DNA of 64,000 nt from Micromonospora sp. FIMYZ51 (GTDB lineage: Bacteria > Actinomycetota > Actinomycetes > Mycobacteriales > Micromonosporaceae), in NCBI RefSeq assembly GCF_038246755.1, contig NZ_CP134706.1, positions 5,394,001 through 5,458,000 on the forward strand, given 5' to 3'. The translations under genes and the position numbers were made by a program. This document shows, piece after piece, positions 1-8,711 of the stretch. Within the stretch, counting starts at the first letter, position 1; each line of letters starts with the position of its first letter. Under the pieces are notes generated by a model. The model made no database searches. It saw only the letters and a list, made by a program, of their open reading frames with translations, and was not told the origin of the DNA.

Positions 1-2
1 AG

Positions 3-1064
3 GCCATCACCTTCGTGGCGGGCGCCGGCAAGTTGGTCGCGCCGAACACGGTCGAGGTGGACGGCAAGCGGTACACCGGCCGCAACGTCGTGCTGGCCTC
101 CGGCTCGTACGCCAAGAGCCTGCCCGGCCTGGAGATCGACGGCGAGCGGGTGATCACCAGCGACCACGCGCTGACCCTGGACCGCGTACCCGCCTCGGCG
201 ATCGTGCTCGGCGGTGGCGTGATCGGCGTCGAGTTCGCAAGCGTGTGGAAGTCCTTCGGGGTGGACGTGACCATCATCGAGGCGCTGCCCCGGCTGGTCG
301 CCGCCGAGGACGAGGAATCCTCGAAGGCGTTGGAGCGGGCCTTCCGCAAGCGAAAGATCAACTTCAAGGTCGGCAAGCCGTTCGAGAAGGTCGAGAAGAC
401 CGACACCGGCGTCAAGGTGACCATCGCCGGCGGCGACACCGTCGAGGCCGAGCTGCTGCTGGTCGCGGTCGGCCGGGGGCCGAACACCGCCGACCTCGGG
501 TACGAGGAGCAGGGCGTCAAGATGGACCGGGGCTACGTGCTCACCGACGAGCGGCTGCGTACCAGCGTGCCGAACGTCTACGCGGTCGGTGACATCGTGC
601 CCGGCCTCCAGCTCGCCCACCGCGGCTTCCAGCAGGGCATCTTCGTCGCCGAGGAGATCGCCGGCCAGAACCCGGCGGTGATCGACGAGGCGGGCATCCC
701 CCGGGTCACCTACTCCGAGCCGGAACTGGCCTCGGTCGGCCTCAGCGAGGCCAAGGCCAAGGAGCAGTACGGTGCTGACAAGATCAAGACTTACAACTAC
801 AACCTCGGCGGCAACGGCAAGAGCCAGATCCTCAAGACGGCCGGCTTCGTGAAGCTGGTCCGGGTAGAGGACGGCCCGGTGGTCGGCGTACACATGGTCG
901 GTGCCCGGGTCGGCGAGTTGGTCGGCGAGGCGCAGCTGATCTACAACTGGGAGGCGTACCCGGGCGAGGTGGCACAGCTCGTGCACGCCCACCCGACGCA
1001 GAACGAAGCCCTGGGCGAGGCGCACCTGGCCCTCGCCGGCAAGCCGCTGCACGCGCACGCCTGA
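3..1064 (+). CDS. lpd: Dihydrolipoyl dehydrogenase (E3), 5'-truncated by window edge
   Basis: FAD-dependent disulfide oxidoreductase that reoxidises dihydrolipoyl groups of 2-oxoacid dehydrogenase complexes in the cytosol. The reading frame is open to base 3, so roughly the first 100-110 residues, including the FAD-binding P-loop and the CxxxxC redox disulfide, lie outside the window. Visible are the NAD(P)-binding motif GGGVIGVEFAS, the second FAD contact YAVGDI, and the dimerisation domain ending with the HPTQNE active-site base motif. The gene lies 72 nt upstream of the E2 gene, consistent with an E3-E2 operon. Family assignment is firm. Which dehydrogenase complex it serves cannot be told from sequence alone. 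Confidence 0.96.
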   Translation, partial: AITFVAGAGKLVAPNTVEVDGKRYTGRNVVLASGSYAKSLPGLEIDGERVITSDHALTLDRVPASAIVLGGGVIGVEFASVWKSFGVDVTIIEALPRLVAAEDEESSKALERAFRKRKINFKVGKPFEKVEKTDTGVKVTIAGGDTVEAELLLVAVGRGPNTADLGYEEQGVKMDRGYVLTDERLRTSVPNVYAVGDIVPGLQLAHRGFQQGIFVAEEIAGQNPAVIDEAGIPRVTYSEPELASVGLSEAKAKEQYGADKIKTYNYNLGGNGKSQILKTAGFVKLVRVEDGPVVGVHMVGARVGELVGEAQLIYNWEAYPGEVAQLVHAHPTQNEALGEAHLALAGKPLHAHA

Positions 1065-1136
1065 CCACGACGTATCCGCGGCGTCCGGCGACGGGCGATG
1101 ATCCCCCCACCAGGGAAACGAAGGAGTCTGGAGAAC

Positions 1137-2987
1137 ATGCCGGTATCGGTCACCATGCCCCGGCTCGGCGAGAGCGTCACCGAGGGCACCGTCACGCGCT
1201 GGCTCAAGCAGGAGGGCGACACCGTCGAGGTGGACGAGCCGCTGCTGGAGGTGTCCACGGACAAGGTCGACACCGAGATCCCGTCCCCCGCGGCCGGCGT
1301 GCTGACCCGGATCGTGGTGGGCGAGGACGAGACGGCCGAGGTCGGCAGCGAGTTGGCGGTGATCTCCGGCGAGGGTGAGTCGGCCGGTGGCCCCACCGCG
1401 CAGCAGGCTCCCTCCGAGCACCAGGAGTCGCCGCCGCAGCAGGCAGCCGAGGCGGCCGCCGAGCCGCAGGCCGAGGCGGAGCAGTCGGCCGTCCAGGAGC
1501 CGGCCGAGCAGGAGCCCACCCAGGCCACCTCGGCGCCGTCGGGCGAGGGCACCCCGGTGCAGCTCCCGGCGCTCGGTGAGAGCGTCACCGAGGGCACCGT
1601 CACCCGCTGGCTCAAGCAGGTCGGCGACACCGTCGAGGTGGACGAGCCGCTGCTGGAGGTCTCCACCGACAAGGTCGACACCGAGATCCCGTCACCGGTC
1701 GCCGGCACCCTGCTGGAGATCAAGGTCGCCGAGGACGAGACCGCCGACGTCGGCGCAACCCTGGCCGTGATCGGTGCCGCCGGTGCCGCGCCAGCCGAGG
1801 CGAAGCCGGCGGCCAAGCCCGAACCGCAGGCGGAGGCCAAGCCCGAGCCGCAGGCGGAGGCCAAGCCCGAACCAGAGCCAGCGGCCAAGCCCGAACCGGA
1901 GCCGCAGGTCTCCGAGCCGACGCCGGGCATGTCCTACAACGAGCCGGCCGCGGAGGCCGAGACCGCGCCGGAGCCGGCCAAGGCCGAGCAGGCCGCCACG
2001 CCGCCGGCACCCACCCAGGCTCCGCAGCGCGCCGCCGCGCCGAGCGCCAACGGCGAGGCGGCCGGGTACGTGACTCCGCTGGTCCGCAAGCTCGCCAGCG
2101 AGCACGGCGTGGACCTCGCGGCGGTGAATGGCACCGGGGTCGGTGGCCGGATCCGCAAGCAGGACGTGCTGGACGCGGCGGAGCAGGCGCGGGCCGCCAA
2201 GGCCGCCCCGGCACCGGCCCAGCCGGCTGCGGCCAAGCCGGCCGCCAAGCCGCAGCCGAGCGCCAAGCGCGGCACCACCGAGAAGCTGCCCCGCATCCGC
2301 GCGGCCATCGCCAAGCGGATGCACCAGTCGCTCCAGGAGACGGCGCAGCTGACCACCGTGGTCGAGGTGGACGTCACAAAGGTCGCCAAGCTGCGGGCGC
2401 AGGCAAAGGACTCGTTCCTCCAGCGGCACGGCGTGAAGCTGTCGTTCCTGCCGTTCTTCGCCCTCGCGGCCATCGAGGCGCTCCAGACGTACCCGATCGT
2501 CAACGCCAGCATGGACCTCGAGGCCGGCACGATCACCTACCCCGACGCCGAGAACCTCGGCATCGCGGTGGACACCGAGCGCGGCCTGCTGGTGCCGGTC
2601 ATCCACAACGCCGGTGACCTCAACCTGGGCGGCATCGCCAAGCGGGTCGCCGACCTGGCGGAGCGGACCCGGACCAACAAGATCAGCCCGGACGAGATCG
2701 CCGGTGCGACCTTCACGCTTACCAACACCGGCAGCCGGGGTGCCCTCTTCGACACCCCGATCGTGCCGTCGCCGCAGTCGGCGATGCTCGGCACGGGTGC
2801 CGTGGTCAAGCGTCCGGTCGTGGTCAACGACCCGGAACTGGGCGAGGTGATCGCCGTACGCCAGATGGTCTACCTGGCCATGTCGTACGACCACCGGCTG
2901 ATCGACGGCGCCGACGCGGCCCGCTTCCTGACCGCGGTCAAGGAGCGCCTGGAGGCCGGCAACTTCGAGGCCGAACTGGGCCTGTAA
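1137..2987 (+). CDS. sucB: Two-lipoyl-domain E2 acyltransferase (SucB/DlaT type)
   Basis: Dihydrolipoamide acyltransferase core of a 2-oxoacid dehydrogenase complex, 616 residues. Order of domains: lipoyl domain about residues 1-76 with lipoyl-lysine K43 in DKVD; Ala/Pro/Glu-rich linker; second lipoyl domain about 143-220 with K179; another low-complexity linker containing [12 protein letters not shown] repeats; E3-binding domain from about 311; catalytic domain ending with SYDHRLIDG, where H586 is the catalytic histidine. The ATG at 1137 follows an AAGGAG motif and starts directly with the lipoyl domain; an upstream in-frame ATG at 1098 is less likely. Annotation pipelines call such proteins SucB. 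In Mycobacterium tuberculosis the syntenic protein DlaT acts in pyruvate dehydrogenase, so its substrate is uncertain. Confidence 0.95.
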   Translation: MPVSVTMPRLGESVTEGTVTRWLKQEGDTVEVDEPLLEVSTDKVDTEIPSPAAGVLTRIVVGEDETAEVGSELAVISGEGESAGGPTAQQAPSEHQESPPQQAAEAAAEPQAEAEQSAVQEPAEQEPTQATSAPSGEGTPVQLPALGESVTEGTVTRWLKQVGDTVEVDEPLLEVSTDKVDTEIPSPVAGTLLEIKVAEDETADVGATLAVIGAAGAAPAEAKPAAKPEPQAEAKPEPQAEAKPEPEPAAKPEPEPQVSEPTPGMSYNEPAAEAETAPEPAKAEQAATPPAPTQAPQRAAAPSANGEAAGYVTPLVRKLASEHGVDLAAVNGTGVGGRIRKQDVLDAAEQARAAKAAPAPAQPAAAKPAAKPQPSAKRGTTEKLPRIRAAIAKRMHQSLQETAQLTTVVEVDVTKVAKLRAQAKDSFLQRHGVKLSFLPFFALAAIEALQTYPIVNASMDLEAGTITYPDAENLGIAVDTERGLLVPVIHNAGDLNLGGIAKRVADLAERTRTNKISPDEIAGATFTLTNTGSRGALFDTPIVPSPQSAMLGTGAVVKRPVVVNDPELGEVIAVRQMVYLAMSYDHRLIDGADAARFLTAVKERLEAGNFEAELGL

Positions 2988-3005
2988 CAGTCCCACAAGC
3001 ACCAC

Positions 3006-3039
3006 GGAGGGCGCCCCGGTCACCACCGAGGCGCCCTCC
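3006..3039 (+). terminator. Hairpin terminator behind the E2 gene
   Basis: GGAGGGCGCC pairs perfectly with GGCGCCCTCC across a 14-nt loop, 18 nt after the stop codon. No U-tract follows, only a C-rich run, as is common in high-GC actinobacteria. Confidence 0.7.
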
Positions 3040-3097
3040 CCCATCTCCCCGCCCTCCCCATCCCCCTCCCCCACCCCACCCCACCCACCCCGCCCGG

Positions 3098-3166
3098 CGA
3101 TCTTGCACTTTTAGTCGCCGGTTTGTCCTGTTTGATGCTTATGCGGGGACAGAAAGTGCAAGATCG
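3098..3166. repeat. Intergenic palindrome with GATCTTGCACTTT arms
   Basis: Arm CGATCTTGCACTTT (3098-3111) is perfectly repeated inverted as AAAGTGCAAGATCG (3153-3166) around a 41-nt loop. It sits between the E2 terminator and the IS110 element. It resembles small REP-like or non-autonomous palindromes of actinobacteria; it carries no gene. Confidence 0.7.
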
Positions 3167-3177
3167 CGAGGGGTGGG

Positions 3178-4506
3178 GTGTCCCTATGGGTTTCGTCAAG
3201 CGGGGACGGGGCTGGTCGGGCGGGGTTGGTAGGGGATCTTGTCGCGGAGCATGGCGTATAGGACGTCGCAGCGGCGTCGGGCGAGGCAGATGAGGGCGGC
3301 GTTGTGGCGTTTACCTTCGGCGCGTTTGCGGTCGTAGTAGGCGCGGCTGACGGGGTCTGCGAGGGATGCGAACGCGGCGAGGAAGAACGCGCGTTTGAGG
3401 TTCTTGTTGCCGCCTCGGGGTGGGTGCTCGCCGCGGATGCTGGTGCCGGAGCGTCGGGTGACGGGGGCGAGGCCGGCGTAGGCGGCGAGGTGGCCGGGGG
3501 TGGCGAAGGCGGTGCCGTCGCCGACTTCGAGCAGGATCCGGGCGGCGGTCCTGACGCCGATGCCGGGCATCGATGTCAGGACCGGGGCAAGAGGGTGTGC
3601 ATCAAGCATCCTCTCGACCTGGTCGGCGACTTGGTCGCGTTGGTGTAGGACGTCGCGGAGGCTGTCGGCGAGACGGGGCAGGATCGTCTCGGCTGCTTGG
3701 GTGCCGGGGACGGTGACGGTCTGTTCGTCGAGGGCTGCCATGAGCTGTTCGATGAGCCGTTCACCCATGCGGGGTGCGTGGACGGCGGCGATCGAGAGTA
3801 GTTTGCGGCGACCGGCTTTGCGGAGTCCGGCCGGTCCGCCGCAGCGCGACAGCAACTCCAGCACGGCCTTGTGGTGCACCTTCGGGCCGAGAACCCGTTC
3901 CAGGGCGGGATGAATCTGGGTGAGTAGTCCCCGGATACGGTTCGACACGCGCGTGGCCTCGCCAGCGAGGTCGTCGTCGAAGCCGACGAGGACCTCCAAC
4001 TCGGCCAGAGCCTCATCTCCGACGTCGACCCGCCGCAGCGTGTGCGGCAGGGTGCGGGCGGCATCAGCGATGACATAGGCGTCGCGGGCGTCGGTCTTCG
4101 CGCTTCCGGGGTGCAGATCGGCGATCCGCCGCATCGCCAGGCCGGGCAGGTAGGCCACCTGATGACCGCATGCCCGAGCCACCGCGACCGGCAGGGCGCC
4201 GATCGAGGCGGGCTGGTCGACCACCACCAGCACCCGACCGTGGCCGGCGAGTTTGTCGAACAACTGCCTCAGCCGAGCCTCGGTGTTCGGCAACGGTGCG
4301 TCGTGCAGCCGCTTGCCGTCCGGCGCCAACCCGACCGCGTGATGATCACCCTTACCGACATCCAACCCGAGGTAGACGCCGTATCCGCCGTGCACCACAC
4401 CCGCCTCCACGCATCGTCCGTGGCCTCGGCCACAGGTCCAGGCGTCGGACTGCCGGCACCCACGTTACGAAGAGACCAACCCCAAACAGGGCGGCCGTGT
4501 CCCTAT
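3178..4506 (-). mobile_element. IS110-family insertion sequence
   Basis: The transposase gene is bracketed by a 10-bp direct repeat, GTGTCCCTAT, at 3178-3187 and 4497-4506, giving an element of about 1.3 kb. IS110 elements lack classical terminal inverted repeats, and short direct matches spanning target core and element end are expected. The noncoding stretch upstream of the transposase (4411-4506) is where IS110-group elements encode their bridge RNA. The exact ends are inferred only from the repeat. The element separates the E2 gene from ltrA and interrupts no recognisable gene. Confidence 0.7.
3196..4410 (-). CDS. IS110-family transposase
   Basis: Serine/DEDD-type recombinase, 404 residues. 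The N-terminal RuvC-like DEDD domain shows GLDVGKGDHH near residue 16, VVVDQP and the KTDARDAYVIAD motif. The C-terminal Transposase_20 domain contains MPGIGVRTAARILLEVG (helix-hairpin-helix), YAGLAPVTRRSGTSIRG with the conserved serine, and GNKNLKRAF. GTG start at 4410, immediately before the conserved core. The protein is full length with no frameshift, so the element may be active. Excision and integration by this family are guided by a bridge RNA (known for the family, not tested here). Confidence 0.95.
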   Translation of the reverse strand: MEAGVVHGGYGVYLGLDVGKGDHHAVGLAPDGKRLHDAPLPNTEARLRQLFDKLAGHGRVLVVVDQPASIGALPVAVARACGHQVAYLPGLAMRRIADLHPGSAKTDARDAYVIADAARTLPHTLRRVDVGDEALAELEVLVGFDDDLAGEATRVSNRIRGLLTQIHPALERVLGPKVHHKAVLELLSRCGGPAGLRKAGRRKLLSIAAVHAPRMGERLIEQLMAALDEQTVTVPGTQAAETILPRLADSLRDVLHQRDQVADQVERMLDAHPLAPVLTSMPGIGVRTAARILLEVGDGTAFATPGHLAAYAGLAPVTRRSGTSIRGEHPPRGGNKNLKRAFFLAAFASLADPVSRAYYDRKRAEGKRHNAALICLARRRCDVLYAMLRDKIPYQPRPTSPVPA

Positions 4507-4721
4507 CAGCGGTCCGCCGACGCCACCCGACCCGGCGACAACACCCCCCGGATCATGCCTACGACAGGGGCAGGAAGTCATACCGGGCCGGGCGACCGAG
4601 GAGTCCCCGGCTGGGGACGATCAAAAAGGTAACGGGTGAGGGGTGGGTTTTTCCTGGTCAGGGGGCGGGTGGGGTGGGGAATCGGGTCCGGTAGCGGTGG
4701 GAGGTTGCCAGACTCAGGGCT

Positions 4722-6050
4722 GTGGGCGACGGGGGGTGGCGAGGGCGGCTGGGGCCAGCCGTGGGGGTGGCGCCGGGTGCCCGGGTCGACCGGTTCGAGG
4801 TCTTCTTCGACCTGGTCTTCGTCTTCTCCTTCTTCAACATCGCCCGGTCCACCGCGGCCGATCTCAGCGGCCGTGGGCTGCTGCACGCCCTGCTCGTGCT
4901 CGCCGTGCTCTGGTGGTGCTGGGTGGTGCACACGGTGGTCGCCACCCGGATCCGGATCGGCGAGGGCTACGTACCGGTGCTGATGGTGGTCGGGATGGCC
5001 GCGCTGTTCTGCTTCGCGCTTGCTCTGCCGCGCGCCTTCGGGGACCCGCAAGGTGGCATCGGCGGGCCGGTCGTGGTGGCGATCAGCTACGTGGTCATCC
5101 GGGCCGTGCACCTGGCCCTGTTCCTCCGGGTGGTCCGCGACAACCCGGTGGAGCGCCGGCAACTGCTCCGGTACGCACCCGAGCTGACGCTGAGCACCAT
5201 CCTGCTGCTCGCCGCCGCGCTGGTGCCGTTGTACCTCCCCGGAACCAGCATGGACGAGCTGATCCGGGACGTGCTCTGGGTGACCGTGGTGCTTCTCCAG
5301 TACGGCACCGGGCTGCTCGCCAACACCTGGGGTTGGGAGGTGACCTCGGCGGAGCACTGGACCGAACGGTACGACCTGATCCTCATCATCGCGCTTGGCG
5401 AATCGGTGATCTCGGTGGGGCTGGGCAGCAACCTCATCGGTCAGTCGCCGACCTGGCCGGGGATGACCGCGGCGGTCTTCGGCATCGTCTTCACCGCCGC
5501 ACTCTGGTGGGCACACTACGACGTGATCGGTCCGGCCGCCCGGATCGCCCTGCACGCCAGCCAGGGCCGGCCCCGGGTGCGGATGGCCCGGGACGCATAC
5601 GCCTACCTCTACCTGCCGATGATCGCCGGGATCATGCTGTTCGCCCTCGGCGCCGAGGGCATCGTGCACGACGTCGCCGAGCCGGGCGTACCGGTCGGTC
5701 AGCCGGCGCATGGCCCGGACGTGCCGCTGCTGTTCGGCGGGGTGCTCTGTTACCTGGCCGGGAACATGCTCTTCCAGCTGCGCACCCTGCACACGCTCTC
5801 CTGGCTGCGGCTGGGCACCCTGGCCGTGCTCGCGGTCGCCATCCCACCAGCCATGCACCTGCCGGGGCTTGGCGCGCTTGCCCTGCTGACCGCGATCTGC
5901 GTCGGCCTGGCCGTCGCCGAGGTGGTGCTGATGTCCGAGGCCCGGCAGGCGCTGCGTGCCGTGGTCTTCGAGGAGCGCACCGCCCACGAGGCCGGCGAGG
6001 CCGCCTACCGTGCCCGCTGGCGCGAGAACCCACCCGGATCGGCGTCCTGA
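4722..6050 (+). CDS. Low temperature requirement protein A (LtrA) family membrane protein
   Basis: Polytopic inner-membrane protein of 442 residues, with the family signature RFEVFFDLVFVFSFF near residue 25 and about ten hydrophobic segments. GTG start; an N-terminal stretch of about 20 residues precedes the signature. LtrA was named from a Listeria cold-growth mutant, but the biochemical role of the family is unknown. It stands alone, downstream of the IS110 element. The C-terminus is rich in Arg/Glu and cytosolic. Family assignment is secure, function is not. Confidence 0.9.
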   Translation: MGDGGWRGRLGPAVGVAPGARVDRFEVFFDLVFVFSFFNIARSTAADLSGRGLLHALLVLAVLWWCWVVHTVVATRIRIGEGYVPVLMVVGMAALFCFALALPRAFGDPQGGIGGPVVVAISYVVIRAVHLALFLRVVRDNPVERRQLLRYAPELTLSTILLLAAALVPLYLPGTSMDELIRDVLWVTVVLLQYGTGLLANTWGWEVTSAEHWTERYDLILIIALGESVISVGLGSNLIGQSPTWPGMTAAVFGIVFTAALWWAHYDVIGPAARIALHASQGRPRVRMARDAYAYLYLPMIAGIMLFALGAEGIVHDVAEPGVPVGQPAHGPDVPLLFGGVLCYLAGNMLFQLRTLHTLSWLRLGTLAVLAVAIPPAMHLPGLGALALLTAICVGLAVAEVVLMSEARQALRAVVFEERTAHEAGEAAYRARWRENPPGSAS

Positions 6051-6276
6051 GAAACGCCTTCAGAGGCGACGAGCCGGCACCTTCCGGGACACGTCTCGTC
6101 CCGCCCTTCGAAGCGGCACAACGGCGACGGCCCAGCGGCATCGGTCGAATTGGCGGCGGTTGCCGACGCGGGTGACCAAGGACGAACAGGCGGGTGCCAA
6201 GGCACTCAGGCCGCTCGCCGGTGTCGATACGCCGCGCCTTCCCCAACCGCCGCGCGCCAGTCGAACGACAACTACC

Positions 6277-7473
6277 GTGCGTGACGTGACCTCTTCTCGG
6301 GTACTTGCCGTCGTGGTGAGCGTCGGGCTCGCCTCCGCCGCCGGACCGGTCGCGACTCCTGCGCGGGCCGCAGGCACACCGCATCAACCGTGTCCCACTC
6401 TGGAGGTGCCGGCCCGGCCGTCCGCCACCCCGTCACCACCCCCGGTCGACCTCGCCGACCAGTCCGTCGGCGGCCCGGCCCTGGCAACGTCCGGCCTCGT
6501 CGCGCCAGCCGGCGCGCCGCAGGTGCCGGCCGTCACCGCCACCTCCTGGGTCGTGGCCGACCTGCGCAGTGGGCTGGTTCTCGGTGGCTGCGGACCGCAC
6601 GAGCACCGCACCCCGGCCAGTGTGCAGAAGCTGCTGCTCGCCGCGACCCTGCTGCCCCGTCTCGACCCGCGCCAGGTCGTCGAGGTGAAGCGGGACGATC
6701 TGCATGATCTCGATCCGGAGAGCTCGTTGATGGGTGTGGTCCCCGGTGGCCGGTACACGGTCGAGGATCTGTGGTTCGGGCTGCTCCTCGAATCGGGCAA
6801 CGACGCCGCCAACGTGTTGGCCCGCCTCGGCGGCGGTGCGGCCGGGCGGGCCGGTGGCGTACAGGCGATGAACGACGAAGCGCGCCGGTTGCGCGCCAAC
6901 CAGACCCACGCGGCGACACCCTCCGGACTGGACGGACCCGACCAGTACACAAGCGCGTACGACCTCGCGCTGATCACCCGGGCCGCCTTCGCCCGCGAGG
7001 ACTTCCGTCGGTACCTGGCGACCCGGGTCGCGCAGATCCCGGCGCAGCCGGGACGGTCGGCGTTCGCGATCACGAACGACAACACGATGATGGACGGCTA
7101 CCCCGGGATGCTCGGCGGCAAGACGGGCTTCACCGATCTGGCCCGGCAGACGTACGTCGGGGTGGCCGAACGCGACGGCCGTCAACTCGTGGTGACCCTG
7201 CTCGGCGCGGAGACCGCTCCGTTGGGCAGCCTCGGTGCGGCGGCAGCGCTGTTGAACTGGGGATTCAGTCTTTCGCCGGAGAAGTCCGTCGGTCACCTGG
7301 TGACGCCGGAGGAGAAGAAGGACAACCCGGTGGCTCTCGCCGCTGGCGGCCGGGCCGGTGGGCCCGCCGGGTCGTCGTCGCTGTCGCTGCCGGCCGCACT
7401 GGCTCTCGGCACCGTACTCGTTGTCGGGTTCGGGGTGATCGCCGGGCGACGGCGGCACGCCCGCCACCGGTAA
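6277..7473 (+). CDS. D-alanyl-D-alanine carboxypeptidase (PBP5/DacC-like)
   Basis: Penicillin-binding serine peptidase that trims the terminal D-Ala from peptidoglycan stem peptides outside the membrane, 398 residues. After a signal-like hydrophobic segment (about residues 8-30) and a Pro-rich linker come the three catalytic motifs: SVQK (S115, K118), SGN (S173) and KTG (K282). A C-terminal hydrophobic helix followed by GRRRHARHR anchors the protein in the membrane. The GTG at 6277 was chosen because it precedes the signal segment; GTG 6286 is an alternative. The frame stays open further upstream, but that part lacks coding character. The 226-nt gap from ltrA suggests its own promoter. Confidence 0.93.
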   Translation: MRDVTSSRVLAVVVSVGLASAAGPVATPARAAGTPHQPCPTLEVPARPSATPSPPPVDLADQSVGGPALATSGLVAPAGAPQVPAVTATSWVVADLRSGLVLGGCGPHEHRTPASVQKLLLAATLLPRLDPRQVVEVKRDDLHDLDPESSLMGVVPGGRYTVEDLWFGLLLESGNDAANVLARLGGGAAGRAGGVQAMNDEARRLRANQTHAATPSGLDGPDQYTSAYDLALITRAAFAREDFRRYLATRVAQIPAQPGRSAFAITNDNTMMDGYPGMLGGKTGFTDLARQTYVGVAERDGRQLVVTLLGAETAPLGSLGAAAALLNWGFSLSPEKSVGHLVTPEEKKDNPVALAAGGRAGGPAGSSSLSLPAALALGTVLVVGFGVIAGRRRHARHR

Positions 7474-7637
7474 GCATTGGTTCGGCGGCCACCGAAAAGC
7501 ACGCCGAGGCGGCACGAGCTTTCGGCATGCTCACCAGCGCCGTCCTGGCGACGGGCCGCACCACTCGCCGCCGCCTCGCCGACCTGATGATCGTTCGGCC
7601 GGTACGTCGCCCCTGACCCCGCAGCGGGATTTCGCGG

Positions 7638-7868
7638 TCAGCCCACCGGGGGTTGCTCGGCCACGAACACCCCAAGACCATGCACGCCCTCAACCAAACC
7701 TTCGGTCTTGAGCACGATCATGGCGTGATTCACCACTCCGGCCGACACGCCGTGCTCCGCACGGAGCTGAGCCGTGGACGGCAGCTTGTCGCCGGGTGCG
7801 AGTTCTCCGGACGCGATCTGCTCTCGGATATGGTCCGCGAGCTGCGCCCACTTCGGTTTGGCGGGCAT
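7638..7868 (-). CDS. Short GntR-family transcriptional regulator
   Basis: A 76-residue protein made almost entirely of a GntR winged helix: WAQLADHIREQI, GELAPGDKLPS, then the recognition-helix region and a wing ending GVFVAEQ. It has no effector-binding domain, which is typical of the minimal GntR proteins common in Micromonospora and Streptomyces. ATG start with GGGAG just upstream. It is divergent from the Cys-rich protein at 8185, with an inverted-repeat-rich promoter region between. Probably a local autoregulator; its ligand, if any, is unknown. Confidence 0.88.
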   Translation of the reverse strand: MPAKPKWAQLADHIREQIASGELAPGDKLPSTAQLRAEHGVSAGVVNHAMIVLKTEGLVEGVHGLGVFVAEQPPVG

Positions 7869-7922
7869 CCGTACTCCCTGGTCTGCACCGCCATTTGATC
7901 ACGCCTCGCTTCTATCGACAAG

Positions 7923-7976
7923 TAAGCAGTACTCGGTGGTTGACCTATGCATAGTACTCTGTATAAGTTGCTTACA
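7923..7976 (+). promoter_or_regulatory. Putative GntR operator and rightward promoter
   Basis: GTAAGC (7923-7928) is mirrored by GCTTAC (7971-7976), and the palindrome AGTACT occurs twice (7929-7934, 7954-7959). Inside lie TTGACC (7941-7946) and TATAAG (7963-7968) spaced by 16 nt, a sigma-70-like promoter pointing at the 8185 gene. A 14-bp direct repeat, CTCCCTGGTCTGCA, occurs at 7874-7887 and 7982-7995. Regulation by the adjacent GntR protein is an inference. Confidence 0.55.
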
Positions 7977-8184
7977 TCCGGCTCCCTGGTCTGCAACCCG
8001 GAGTTGGTCGTCCTGCGCAGGACTGCCCGGTCGATCCCTCCCCCGTGGGTCGGCCGGGCCACCACGCCCGCCCGCTCCCCGCGGGCAGGACTCACCAGCA
8101 GGCCCGGGGCGGGTGCCGGGCTCCGACCGGTAGCGCGCCGGCCGTCCCCGCCCGTCTCGGTGCCGCTTCGTCTGGAGGTACGAC

Positions 8185-8598
8185 GTGCAGCCAGCCCCCG
8201 AACCGCGGACCCCACCACCGCCCAACTCCCGCTGGCACCACGAGCCGGCCCGCGCCACCGCGCGACTCGGACCGCTCGCCCCAGCACAGACCCGGCGGCC
8301 CAACTTCGTCGGCCTCGTGCAGGATGGCGCCGGCGGGCGGACGCTGGTGACGACGACGGCCCCGCACATGCCGCTGCGCCCGCTGTGGCTGTGCCGGGCC
8401 TGCGCCGCTCCCTGGCCCTGCGGGTCCGCCCGGGTCACCCTGCTCCGGGAGTACGCACACGACCGGGTAGCGCTGCTGGTCTACCTGGGCGGCCAACTCC
8501 ACGACGCCGCCGAACAGCTGTACCGCCTCAACCCGAACGACGGCCCGAACCCGAAGCAGCTCTTCGACCGCTTTCTCGGCTGGGCTCGGCTGCGGTGA
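8185..8598 (+). CDS. Small Cys-rich CxxC-PWPCG protein, copy 1
   Basis: A 137-residue cytosolic protein of unknown function. A Pro/Arg-rich N-terminus precedes a core with PLRPLWLCRACAAPWPCG, an arrangement C-x2-C-x5-C that could bind a metal. A helical part ending RFLGWARLR follows. The GTG start has GGAGG six bases upstream. The core aligns with the protein at 56117-56368, including PLRPxWxC, PWPCGxAR and RFLGWxR. Both genes lie divergent from a helix-turn-helix regulator and even share the leader GGAGGTACG. Related proteins are often labelled flavin reductase without support; no flavin domain is visible. Confidence 0.8.
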   Translation: MQPAPEPRTPPPPNSRWHHEPARATARLGPLAPAQTRRPNFVGLVQDGAGGRTLVTTTAPHMPLRPLWLCRACAAPWPCGSARVTLLREYAHDRVALLVYLGGQLHDAAEQLYRLNPNDGPNPKQLFDRFLGWARLR

Positions 8599-8711
8599 TC
8601 GATTGTCGACCCGGCCGGATCATCGTCGGGCGACGGCGTGCGGCACGGGGCGTGACCTGTTCGGCAGCGGCGCTTGACTTCGAGTGGGCTCTAAGCGGAA
8701 CGCTTGTCGGC

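Noticed and set aside
4578..5987. 469-codon minus-strand frame opposite ltrA
   Set aside because: His/Gln/Pro-rich composition typical of an antisense shadow.
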